From: CAYGXH01 sp964354485
Lineage (GTDB): Bacteria; Bacteroidota; Ignavibacteria; UBA10030; SZUA-254
Length of the DNA: 7,679 nucleotides
Direction: 5' to 3'
NCBI GenBank assembly: GCA_964354485.1
Contig: CAYGZY010000037.1
Span: 1-7,679 of the forward strand
Part shown: one piece after another, positions 1 through 6,602 of the stretch
How positions within the stretch are numbered: position 1 is the stretch's first letter
Layout of the letters: each line of letters starts with the position of its first letter
Notes under the pieces: generated by a model
Told to the model about the DNA's origin: nothing
Database searches by the model: none
The model's input: only the letters and a program-made list of their open reading frames with translations
Made by a program: the position numbers and the translations under genes

Positions 1-552
1 GCTAGCCCTTCCGGGCAATCGCCACATCATTCCGCTCTTTGTGTAACCCCATTCAAGTCACAATCCTTCCCTCCGGATATGTTTTACTGCATATCCATCG
101 TCAGTAGTATGGCAGTGTCCGACTCCCTCCCCCGTCAATGCCGTTTCGTTTCCTTATCGGCACTGTCTCCTACTGTCCCAGCTGTCGGCTGGAGTTTTCC
201 AGTCAGGGGTAGGGTATCCCAAGTTGCTCTGATGTCTTTCGGAACGTGTCATCTCTGATACCCCGGAGAGAGCGGCTGCCCTCAACTTGCCTATCAGCGG
301 GACTGCCACTGCTGACTTCGCCTATAAAATAGAGGCTCGTCTCTCTCTGTTTATGATCTTTACGAGGCTACCTATAAGTTCACTTTCGTTACAACCCGTT
401 CCTTTGCATAGCACCCTGTTTCAGGCTACATTGTCGGGTGGCTTATCGCTTCGCATTACTGCTAACGACCACCTCTTGCTTTACGGCTCATAGGCTCTTA
501 CCGTAGTTCTAACTTTTCATAGAACAAGAACATCAGCACCTTACCTTGGCAC
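1..552 (-). mobile_element. Group II intron, 5' part (domain I region), runs off left edge
   Basis: On the minus strand the RNA begins GTGCC at 552-548, matching the GUGYG-type 5' end of bacterial group II introns. No coding frame spans it. Instead it carries short stretches that I recognise from domain I of such introns: GTTGTAACGAAAGTGAAC (minus strand of 378-395), an AACGAAACG segment (around 140-155) and GGGATACCC (minus strand of 212-220). A stable hairpin, GTTCTA/TAGAAC, lies at 506-525. The intron-encoded reverse transcriptase/maturase would sit in domain IV, beyond the left edge, so neither the maturase nor domains V-VI are visible. The insertion point is exactly after the TGA of the cytochrome gene, so that protein stays intact. 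I could not assign EBS1/EBS2 with confidence. Recognition is from memory of conserved intron segments; the family call is fairly secure, the structural class is not. Confidence 0.75.
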
Positions 553-2091
553 TCATTTCATTAGGATCATTTTTCTCGTCTGCTTGAATGAGCCGGCTTC
601 CAACGTATAGAAGTAAATACCGCTCGGTGCCTGAGAACCATTTGAGTTCAGGCCATTCCACCTTATGCGGTAGCTTCCCGGGCCCATATCTTCGCTTACC
701 AGCGTCGCCATTAAATTACCAACGATATCGTATACTTTCAAGGATGTAAACTGCCGGTTCGGGAGGTTGAATGAAATGCTTGTACTTGGATTGAACGGAT
801 TCGGATAATTCTGCTGCAGAGCATACTCCCTCGGTGCCGTCTCATCAATTAATTCGACACCCGTCGGAGTAAAGTTCTGGATTGCAGAAAGCAGGAGTCC
901 GCGTGCATACTTCGTATTGTGTATTCCATGACTTCCATCAGACTCTACAAAATCATGATTAAACTTCGCCCTCATGAATTCGTCCGTCGCACTGTCGGCG
1001 GTTGTCGCAGCTGCAAGGTTACCGCTCAGGACGGTCAGAAGGCTGTCGATTTCCGTCTGAACATGCCGGTAGTCGAATGTAACCGCAAGCGTGTCAAAGT
1101 CTGTATGACACTCGACGCACTTAATACCCTTCGGCATGAAGGTGTGTCCGGTAGTTGCAGGATCATCCTCACTTACGTACGGGGTCATAACAACATGGCA
1201 CGTTACGCACTTGTCCGTTGCAACAAGTCTATGCAGAGATGATTCATAGGTATACCCAGCATATTGATAACCACCCTTCCCTTCAAGCATGTAAGCTGTC
1301 GAATGATGCAGGTCTTCGCCTGTCGGAGTCGGAGTGTCGGGATTATATTCGGGATTATGGCACTTCTGACACAGCTGTGCAGGTGGTAGTCTTAGCTGAC
1401 CTGTATTTTCATCCGAATGCGGGTTATGACATGCCACACAAACGAGCGGCTGAGCACTGCTTCCCGGCGGATTATCCACCGACGGCTCAAGGTTCGGATC
1501 ATTCACAAATTCCAGGAATCCCTGAACGGTATGACAACCCGAACAATTAGGATTATTACGGAACTGGTTTGCTAAATATCCCGAAGCGTTGGTATCCGAT
1601 ATAGCGTGCTTTGCCATTGACCATTCGCTGTAGTAGGGATGATGTGTACCCTCGTGGCACGTACCGCACTGCTCTGCAGTCAGATTTATTGTAGATGAAT
1701 TTCCATGGTTAACACCATCTTGGACTGGACCATGGCACGATTCACACTGAACGTTTACTTTCTTTTTATACTCAGTAGTATCGGTTACGGTAAACGAACC
1801 GTCGCCATTATTTGTGATGTAATCATCCGCGCCGTGGTTCGCTCGGAGTGTGTCCCAGCCAGTTGTGTGGCAGGGTGAGCAGGACATTTGTTTCTGGACG
1901 AACGCCACCGAATCATACGCTCGTGCATGCCGTGTCATAGACCAGGTTGAATATTGTGTTCCACCGATGTCCGAAGAACTGTGGCAAGTCTGACATACTG
2001 CCACACCACTGTAGTTGGGGTCCTGACTGTAGAGCGCCTGGGAGCACACTAACAGTAGAACTGCCATCAATAGAATTGTACCACTTTTCAT
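553..2091 (-). CDS. Secreted nine-heme c-type cytochrome with T9SS C-terminal sorting domain
   Basis: A 512-residue extracytoplasmic electron-transfer protein. An N-terminal signal peptide (residues 1 to about 22) precedes nine CXXCH heme c motifs at residues 33, 71, 116, 142, 183, 218, 241, 295 and 325. The pair at 218-245 has the doubled-CXXCH spacing with CHNPH. Two segments look duplicated: CQTCH, then WSMTRHA, then CSPCHT (33-76) and CGTCH, then WSMAKHA, then CSGCHT (142-188). The heme region ends with a DGSHGIHNTKYARGLL segment (385-400), like the end of other multiheme cytochromes. Residues about 420-512 form a type A T9SS sorting domain with YPNPFNPSTSI (430-440) and a terminal SGIYFYTLEAG...KMILMK. 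It is therefore probably released to, or anchored on, the outer surface. The ATG at 2091 is preceded by AGAGAGGA. A sigma-54-type promoter lies about 77 bases upstream. Its substrate or electron partner cannot be told from sequence; extracellular electron transfer is inference. Confidence 0.92.
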   Translation of the reverse strand: MKSGTILLMAVLLLVCSQALYSQDPNYSGVAVCQTCHSSSDIGGTQYSTWSMTRHARAYDSVAFVQKQMSCSPCHTTGWDTLRANHGADDYITNNGDGSFTVTDTTEYKKKVNVQCESCHGPVQDGVNHGNSSTINLTAEQCGTCHEGTHHPYYSEWSMAKHAISDTNASGYLANQFRNNPNCSGCHTVQGFLEFVNDPNLEPSVDNPPGSSAQPLVCVACHNPHSDENTGQLRLPPAQLCQKCHNPEYNPDTPTPTGEDLHHSTAYMLEGKGGYQYAGYTYESSLHRLVATDKCVTCHVVMTPYVSEDDPATTGHTFMPKGIKCVECHTDFDTLAVTFDYRHVQTEIDSLLTVLSGNLAAATTADSATDEFMRAKFNHDFVESDGSHGIHNTKYARGLLLSAIQNFTPTGVELIDETAPREYALQQNYPNPFNPSTSISFNLPNRQFTSLKVYDIVGNLMATLVSEDMGPGSYRIRWNGLNSNGSQAPSGIYFYTLEAGSFKQTRKMILMK

Positions 2092-2167
2092 TGTAAATCC
2101 TCTCTAAATTAATTTGAACGGGTTAACCGGTTTTCAGCGAAAAATCTTATAGTATTACGTTAATAAT

Positions 2168-2183
2168 TGCAATAGCTATGCCA
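2168..2183 (-). promoter_or_regulatory. Sigma-54 (-24/-12) promoter for the cytochrome gene
   Basis: The minus strand reads TGGCATAGCTATTGCA, which differs from the sigma-54 consensus TGGCAC-N5-TTGCW only at the sixth base (T for C), with exact 16-base spacing. Transcription would start near 2157, giving a leader of about 66 bases before the ATG at 2091. It sits in an AT-rich 194-base spacer with no coding frame. A sigma-54 activator of the NtrC family is encoded about 0.9 kb upstream on the same strand, which makes a functional promoter more likely. The leader also holds overlapping small palindromes (GGTTAACCGGTT, 2121-2132). Confidence 0.75.
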
Positions 2184-2253
2184 CTAATTATGATAATTGG
2201 ATTGCTGACCATATTAAAAAAATGTAAAAAAAGGATATTTTAACTTCTCTTAT

Positions 2254-2264
2254 TAACAATGTTA
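2254..2264. promoter_or_regulatory. Possible activator site (short dyad) upstream of sigma-54 promoter
   Basis: TAACAATGTTA is a perfect 4+3+4 inverted repeat centred about 100 bases upstream of the predicted transcription start, where NtrC-type activators commonly bind. It lies in AT-rich DNA where such short dyads arise by chance, and I found no convincing second copy nearby, so this is only a candidate. Confidence 0.25.
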
Positions 2265-2285
2265 TCGCTATTGACAAAACCTGCG

Positions 2286-2798
2286 TCATTTGCCGCACCC
2301 AAACCTTTTAATTAGATTTTTTACAAGAGCGAGAAAATCCTCAAAATCGACAGGTTTTTCAATGAAGACATCGACAACGTTCTTATAACTTTCCTTTTCA
2401 TCGGATGAAAGCAGGGAGGAGCTCATCATTACTACAGGTGTTGAATCATCATTCCTCTTCACTTTTTCGGCTACCCTGAGGCCTCCACAGAGTGGTACGT
2501 GCAGATCCGTGAGAACAAGGCAGAACTTTTGAGAGTGAAGTTTTTCGATAGCTTGTTCTCCGGTTTCTACGATACTGACATCGAATCCGGCCTTTTGAAG
2601 GAGCCTGCCGACTGACCAGCCGATAAGTTTTTCATCCTCCACGATTAGAATCCTCACGGATTTTGGATCTTTCGGAAATGTATCGTTACATTTATTATTC
2701 AAAACTATTATAAATTGATGGTTCGAAAGAACAGGATCTGATCGATCAGAGTACAAACGGTGTGCCACATGGATTTGCGTAATGCAAACCTCCGACAT
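2286..2798 (-). CDS. Receiver-only (CheY-like) response regulator
   Basis: A single phosphoacceptor domain with no output domain. With the start at 2798 the product is 170 residues and the receiver covers about 48-168: acidic pair E54/D55, phosphoacceptor D98 (LVLTDLHVP), switch serine S126 and conserved K148 (EKP). Its opening DEKLIGWSVGRLLQKAGF resembles DEKLIRWSLKKELGKAGF in the neighbouring sigma-54 activator, suggesting duplication of a shared receiver. It probably takes phosphate from the upstream heme kinase as a sink or relay (inference). The start is uncertain. ATG at 2798 has a GGAGAGGA Shine-Dalgarno about 10 bases upstream, but residues 1-47 match nothing and their DNA holds a sigma-54-like element and palindromes. 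In-frame TTG (2702) or GTG (2657) would give a bare receiver, though neither has a good ribosome site. It ends 103 bases before the cytochrome promoter. Confidence 0.85.
   Translation of the reverse strand: MSEVCITQIHVAHRLYSDRSDPVLSNHQFIIVLNNKCNDTFPKDPKSVRILIVEDEKLIGWSVGRLLQKAGFDVSIVETGEQAIEKLHSQKFCLVLTDLHVPLCGGLRVAEKVKRNDDSTPVVMMSSSLLSSDEKESYKNVVDVFIEKPVDFEDFLALVKNLIKRFGCGK
2737..2790 (-). promoter_or_regulatory. Dyads and a degenerate sigma-54-like element in the 5' end of the receiver gene
   Basis: Three elements are packed together. 2774-2788 is an inverted repeat TTTGC-N5-GCAAA. 2752-2767 on the minus strand reads TGGCACACCGTTTGTA, with a perfect -24 half but GT in place of the invariant GC at -12. 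2737-2750 is a perfect 14-base palindrome, TCTGATCGATCAGA. Together they suggest that the first codons called for the receiver gene are really a control region. The -12 defect keeps confidence low. Confidence 0.3.
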
Positions 2799-2870
2799 TT
2801 ATTTCTGTTCCTCTCCCATGATGTAGAAACGGGCCTGCAATTTTTCCAGGGGAGCTTCTGACCTCCAGCT

Positions 2871-2934
2871 TATCTACCTCACCCCCTTGCCCGCCGTCCC
2901 CTTCTCCGATTTCGGAGAGGGGGAGAGGTTGTAT
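2871..2934. repeat. REP-like palindromic repeat (CCTCACCCCC ... CTCCG/CGGAG ... GGGGGAGAGG)
   Basis: A GC-rich palindromic unit stands out from AT-richer surroundings. CCCCTTCTCCGA (2898-2909) pairs with TCGGAGAGGGG (2912-2922) around a 2-base loop, with one bulged T. The flanking CCTCACCCCC (2877-2886) can pair instead with GGGGGAGAGG (2919-2928), giving two competing folds. From memory, units of this wording are dispersed intergenic repeats in many bacterial phyla. It lies in the 255-base spacer between the sigma-54 activator and the receiver gene. The rest of that spacer shows no gene. Confidence 0.55.
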
Positions 2935-3000
2935 TGTTCCATTCTGGTCGGGCCTGCCCTCCCAGTCGGTGTCGTATGAAAAGTAAAAAGAGATGAGTCA

Positions 3001-3048
3001 GAATTCCGATTTCTATTCTTGTTCAAACGAAGTCAGAAATCGGAATTC
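3001..3048 (-). terminator. Long inverted repeat just after the sigma-54 activator gene, possible terminator
   Basis: GAATTCCGATTTCT (3001-3014) and AGAAATCGGAATTC (3035-3048) form a perfect 14-bp stem starting 5 bases after the activator's stop codon. The 20-base centre can add a smaller CTTGTT/AACGAAG stem. On the minus strand a T-rich stretch (CTCTTTTTACTTTT) begins about 8 bases after the stem. It could end the kinase-activator transcript or protect its 3' end. The stem is AT-rich and the T tract is not adjacent, so a repeat-element origin is also possible. Confidence 0.4.
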
Positions 3049-3053
3049 ATGCA

Positions 3054-4433
3054 TCACTCCGGCTTTGCGAGAAGGTTGTATTTCTTCATTCTGTATCTGA
3101 GCGTATCCCGGCTGATTTTTAAAAGGCGGGCTGCCTTAGATTGGTTATAGTTTGTTTTTTCGAGTGCTTTAACTAGAATCTCCTTTTCCATTTCGTTGAG
3201 AGATCGTCCTGATGCATCAAGCTCGAAAGCGACAGATGAAGTTTCGCGTTTAAGCGAGTGTATGTGCCCCAGCTCGACGTGGTGAGAAAAAATGTAATCT
3301 CCTTCGTCCATCAGAACCGCGCGTTCCACCACATTCCGCAGTTCACGAACATTCCCGGGCCAATCATGTTCAATGAAAAGTTTTTTGGTGTCCTCCGACA
3401 ATCCCTTAAAATTCTTATGGAATGCAATATTGAATTCGTTGAGAAAAAACTCGGCGAGTATGATAATGTCATTCCCCCGCTCCCTGAGCGGTGGGATGTG
3501 AATCGCAGCGACGTTAAGTCGGTAGTAAAGATCGGATCGAAATTTTCCTTCCTCAATCAGCAGTTCGAGAGGTCTGTTCGTTGCGGCAACAATACGAACA
3601 TCGATCGGTATGTCTCTGGTACCGCCGACCCGCTGGACAATTTTCTGTTCAAGTACCCTGAGAAGCTTTACCTGAACTTTTAGAGATGTGTCTCCGATTT
3701 CATCGAGCAGTATAGTTCCGCCATCGGCAATCTCGAATAATCCTTTCTTCTGCGATCGGGCATCCGTAAAAGCTCCTTTTTCATGACCGAATAATTCACT
3801 CTCAACCAGAGTCTCGGTGAGAGCAGAAAAATTGATCGGAACGAACGGACGATCACGCCGATCGCTTATGTAATGAATGGCTTTTGCTGCAAGTTCTTTG
3901 CCGGTGCCGCTCTCACCGGTAACGAGAACGGTGGTTCCGCTGCTCTGCGCAATTTTATTGATCTGCTCACAGATTGAATGCATGGCAGGCGAAGAACCGA
4001 GCAGACCATACATGCCGCAAGTTGCCTGCTGGTCTTTTACGAACTGTGCAACCTGTCTCTTTAAACGTGTCGCCTCACACGCTTTTTCGATGACGATCTT
4101 CAACTCTTCGATGTTTACCGGCTTCGTTATGTAATCGAACGCTCCCAGTTTCAGTGCCTGGACTGCAGTCTGCGACTTGTCGACGGCCGTCAGAATGATA
4201 ACCGGCAGAGAGGGTGCGATCTGGTGAATCTCCGGTAAAATATCAAGACCCGTGGCATCGGGTAGCATCTGGTCGAGTATTATGAGATCCGGTTCCTGCT
4301 CGCGAAGTACCCTCAGCGCCTCCTGCGCATGCTCTGCCTCATAGACGATAAATCCCGCTTTCCCCAGTTCCTTCTTCAAGGACCACCGAATTAATTTTTC
4401 ATCGTCCACGACCAGTATAGATTTACAGACCAT
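3054..4433 (-). CDS. NtrC-family sigma-54-dependent response regulator
   Basis: A 459-residue cytoplasmic transcription activator with the standard three-domain build. The receiver (about 4-120) has D10/D11, phosphoacceptor D54, T82 and K104 (TKP). The sigma-54-interacting AAA+ domain (about 142-375) has Walker A GESGTGKE at 173-180, GAFTDA at 220-225, Walker B ILLDE at 241-245, arginine fingers R299/R305 and WPGNVREL at 358-365. The C-terminal Fis-type helix-turn-helix (about 413-453) has NQSKAARLLKISRDTLRYRM. The sigma-54 contact loop reads GAFTDA, not GAFTGA; the key threonine is kept and this variant is seen in the family. ATG at 4433 follows the kinase stop by 6 bases, implying translational coupling and a cognate pair. 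The likely target is the sigma-54 promoter at 2168-2183 (inference from proximity). Length is usual for the family. Confidence 0.95.
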   Translation of the reverse strand: MVCKSILVVDDEKLIRWSLKKELGKAGFIVYEAEHAQEALRVLREQEPDLIILDQMLPDATGLDILPEIHQIAPSLPVIILTAVDKSQTAVQALKLGAFDYITKPVNIEELKIVIEKACEATRLKRQVAQFVKDQQATCGMYGLLGSSPAMHSICEQINKIAQSSGTTVLVTGESGTGKELAAKAIHYISDRRDRPFVPINFSALTETLVESELFGHEKGAFTDARSQKKGLFEIADGGTILLDEIGDTSLKVQVKLLRVLEQKIVQRVGGTRDIPIDVRIVAATNRPLELLIEEGKFRSDLYYRLNVAAIHIPPLRERGNDIIILAEFFLNEFNIAFHKNFKGLSEDTKKLFIEHDWPGNVRELRNVVERAVLMDEGDYIFSHHVELGHIHSLKRETSSVAFELDASGRSLNEMEKEILVKALEKTNYNQSKAARLLKISRDTLRYRMKKYNLLAKPE

Positions 4434-4439
4434 GGCTCG

Positions 4440-5930
4440 TCACCGGTTATCTTGCTTCCTGGGGAGAGTAATCATGACATGCGTGCCTTTGCCAACTTCA
4501 CTCCTGAGAGTTATGGTTCCATTGTGCTGCTCCACGATCCGTTTTGTGATTGTCATCCCGAGGCCGGTTCCTTTGTTTTTCGTGGTGAAAAACGGTTTGA
4601 ATATGTCCTCAATCTCGTGCTGTGGAATACCTCTCCCTGAATCATCGATTCGGATGACCACAGAATCATCACTTTCGTCTGCAGTTATATCGATTCGCCC
4701 TACTCCGGCAATCGCGTGTTGTGCATTCATGATAACATTCCAGAAAACCTGCTGCAGCTGTTTCCTGTCGGCATAAATTAAAATTGAAGGATTACTGAAT
4801 GTAGCGCTAAGCTTTACTCCTTCTTTTGTGCATTGCCTGGAGAGCAATGAGATTGTCCGCTGGAAAACCTCCACGAGATCAACGCTGGCGAACGACGGCG
4901 GCGTCGGCCTCGCATAACTGAGAAGATCATTGACGGTGTGAGTGACACGCTCCAGCTGGGATATCATTTCGTCAAAGATCTCTCCCCTCTCGTCATCCGG
5001 CGGCAGTTCGCTCCGCAAGACTTGCAGGGCACCTAGTACACCCGATGTCGGATTTTTTATCTCGTGTGCAATGCTCGCCGCCATTTCACCGCTCGTGGCA
5101 AGCCGGTCGGCATGTTCCAGTCTTACATGATGCAGCTCGCGTAATCTGTCATTTGCGGCATTCAATCTTCGGATTAATGCATTGAAAGCGTTGATCAATC
5201 CTCCAATTTCATCGCGCCGGGTTGACGCCCGGAGTTCAGAGAAGCGAACATGCTCACCCTGTTCAAAAAGCTCAGTCTGGCGCTCAATGGTGGAAATCTG
5301 GTCACGCAGCGTGCTTACCGGACGGATAACCAGAAAAAGCAATGTCACAACGACAACACCCGCTAATCCCAGAAATGTAATCACCGTCATGAAAATGTTC
5401 ATCGTGCGATGCTCCAGCGCCACACTCCTTACATCGTCCATGGAAATTTTTACAGCCATGTAGCCGATCGTCGGTGCGGCATCCCGATGGCAGGGGTAAC
5501 AATCCTGTTTCTTGACGATTGGGGTGATGATGTACTCATAGAGAGAGTCTCCCTCCTGCTGAAGAAAAAACTTGTCGCCCGGATAGAGCGACAATTCTCT
5601 GAATTGTCCGAGCGGAAGCGTATCATGAAGATTCTCGGGACGCGCTCGAAGCGTGACAGTACCATCTTCTCTGAGGATTATAATATCACGAGCCTGATTT
5701 GATGAGACTACCCGTGCCATTGCTTCCTGCAATTTCTCAGTCTCACCCGATAGCATAATATATTCGAGAATCGCCTTGCCAAACTCCGCAACACCATGCG
5801 CCTTGGTTTGTGCACCTTTTTCAAGCATCATGTATCCGGTCTGATGCGCAAAATAGGCAAACAAACCTCCGGCGATCAAAAAAACCACGGCTACTGCGAA
5901 TATTACTTTTCTACCAAGGGATACGAACAT
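4440..5930 (-). CDS. Membrane sensor histidine kinase with periplasmic heme c motif
   Basis: A 496-residue two-component sensor. TM1 (about 8-28) and TM2 (about 178-202) enclose a periplasmic domain of about 150 residues. Near its end this domain carries a single heme-attachment motif, CYPCH (144-148), in the context ITPIVKKQ-CYPCH-...-IGYMAVKIS, as in Cache-like heme c sensors. A HAMP linker (about 200-255) follows. The HisKA domain has SIAHEIKNP with phosphoacceptor H289. The HATPase domain has the N box N398/N402, DDSGRGIP (429-436), FKPFFTTK (444-451) and GTGLGM (454-459). All catalytic motifs are intact, so it should be an active kinase. The heme would be attached after export by the cytochrome c maturation system and could sense redox state, oxygen or NO; which one cannot be told. 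It directly precedes its presumed partner, the sigma-54 activator. The ATG at 5930 lacks a clear Shine-Dalgarno, which is common in Bacteroidota-type genomes. Confidence 0.93.
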   Translation of the reverse strand: MFVSLGRKVIFAVAVVFLIAGGLFAYFAHQTGYMMLEKGAQTKAHGVAEFGKAILEYIMLSGETEKLQEAMARVVSSNQARDIIILREDGTVTLRARPENLHDTLPLGQFRELSLYPGDKFFLQQEGDSLYEYIITPIVKKQDCYPCHRDAAPTIGYMAVKISMDDVRSVALEHRTMNIFMTVITFLGLAGVVVVTLLFLVIRPVSTLRDQISTIERQTELFEQGEHVRFSELRASTRRDEIGGLINAFNALIRRLNAANDRLRELHHVRLEHADRLATSGEMAASIAHEIKNPTSGVLGALQVLRSELPPDDERGEIFDEMISQLERVTHTVNDLLSYARPTPPSFASVDLVEVFQRTISLLSRQCTKEGVKLSATFSNPSILIYADRKQLQQVFWNVIMNAQHAIAGVGRIDITADESDDSVVIRIDDSGRGIPQHEIEDIFKPFFTTKNKGTGLGMTITKRIVEQHNGTITLRSEVGKGTHVMITLPRKQDNR

Positions 5931-5983
5931 CGGTATGCGGTTTCTGGATAATTAGTACCTTAAGATACGGAATTCCAATAAAA

Positions 5984-6392
5984 GATGCTGGGTGATATCA
6001 CCCACATCCAGTAATACGCCACATCGATCTTATTAACACCCCGCTTTAGCGAGGTGATTCTGGATAAGGATAAAAAGTGAAACCGTTTTAACGGTTTCAA
6101 TCCTTGATGTTTCCCATGACCCCAAACTATAAGTATTAATACACCATCTATATTTATCGAATATTGATCTGCCTCGGCAGAGTTCACCAAATTAGTTGTA
6201 ATCGGCACTGTGCGTACGAATGATAGACATGTTCGCCCTCCCTTCCGTTTTACATTGTTTCCCAACATCGAAGCTGTTGAAACAGCTTCTCCGTATTCTC
6301 TTGGTTAGATCACACCGATGAATCGGTGTGTTAATGAGATGCTTTTGACATCACCCCCCCTGCATGGCGTATCATGGTCCACACCATGATAC
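5984..6392. repeat. Cluster of short hairpins with constant geometry and divergent stems
   Basis: The 672-base stretch 5931-6602 holds no credible gene, but this part is full of dyads. 5984-6008: 11-bp stem with one bulged C, core TGGGTGATATCACCCA. 6037-6056: CACCCCGCT/AGCGAGGTG with one mismatch. 6079-6098: GAAACCGTT/AACGGTTTC. 6270-6289: GAAGCTGTT/AACAGCTTC. 6311-6330: CACACCGAT/ATCGGTGTG. 6369-6392: GTATCATGGT/ACCATGATAC with a 4-base loop. Smaller ones are GTATTAATAC (6133-6142) and CTGCCTCGGCAG (6169-6180). Most larger ones are 9-bp stems with a 2-base loop, about 40-60 bases apart. A short phrase, TGTTTCCCA, recurs near 6109 and 6257. This resembles REP/BIME-type arrays mobilised by RAYT transposases, but no transposase is present. 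The stretch 6393-6602 shows only a small CTGC/GCAG hairpin (6497-6510) and nothing else I can support. Confidence 0.6.
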
Positions 6393-6602
6393 AATTCTTA
6401 TATTCTTTTGGTGAGATGTTTAAGTTAAAGATAGTGGTGAAAAACTAAGGGAACTACCCGATGAGAAGGCGTTCTTACCGTCTGATATACGGGTCCCTGC
6501 TTTCCCGCAGTGTGTAAATCATTGATCCATAATGCCGGGACGTGTTCAATTAAGAAGCATTGCCATTATTATTTACAGTCAACAATATCTCAAGTTGAGA
6601 GG

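Noticed and set aside
287..493. Small plus-strand open frame
   Set aside because: It lies inside the structured group II intron RNA, has no ribosome site, and its product resembles nothing.
3258..3683. Plus-strand open frames opposite the activator, kinase and cytochrome
   Set aside because: They are antisense shadows of strongly supported genes and show no domain or ribosome site of their own.
6079..6104. CRISPR-like ending GTTTCAATCC after a palindrome
   Set aside because: It occurs once, with no repeat-spacer periodicity and no cas gene; it is one hairpin of the cluster.
5960..6268. Minus-strand open frame of 102 codons upstream of the heme kinase
   Set aside because: It runs straight through three of the hairpin repeats, overlaps no recognisable domain and reads like translated repeat DNA.
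6455..6495. Hammerhead-like wording CGATGAG ... CCGTC between ACCCG and CGGGT
   Set aside because: The CUGAUGA and GAAA core bases are not both present and the stems do not form the three-way junction.
6570..6602. Terminator after rubrerythrin
   Set aside because: Only a short TCTCAA/TTGAGA dyad with almost no loop is present and no T tract follows it on the minus strand.
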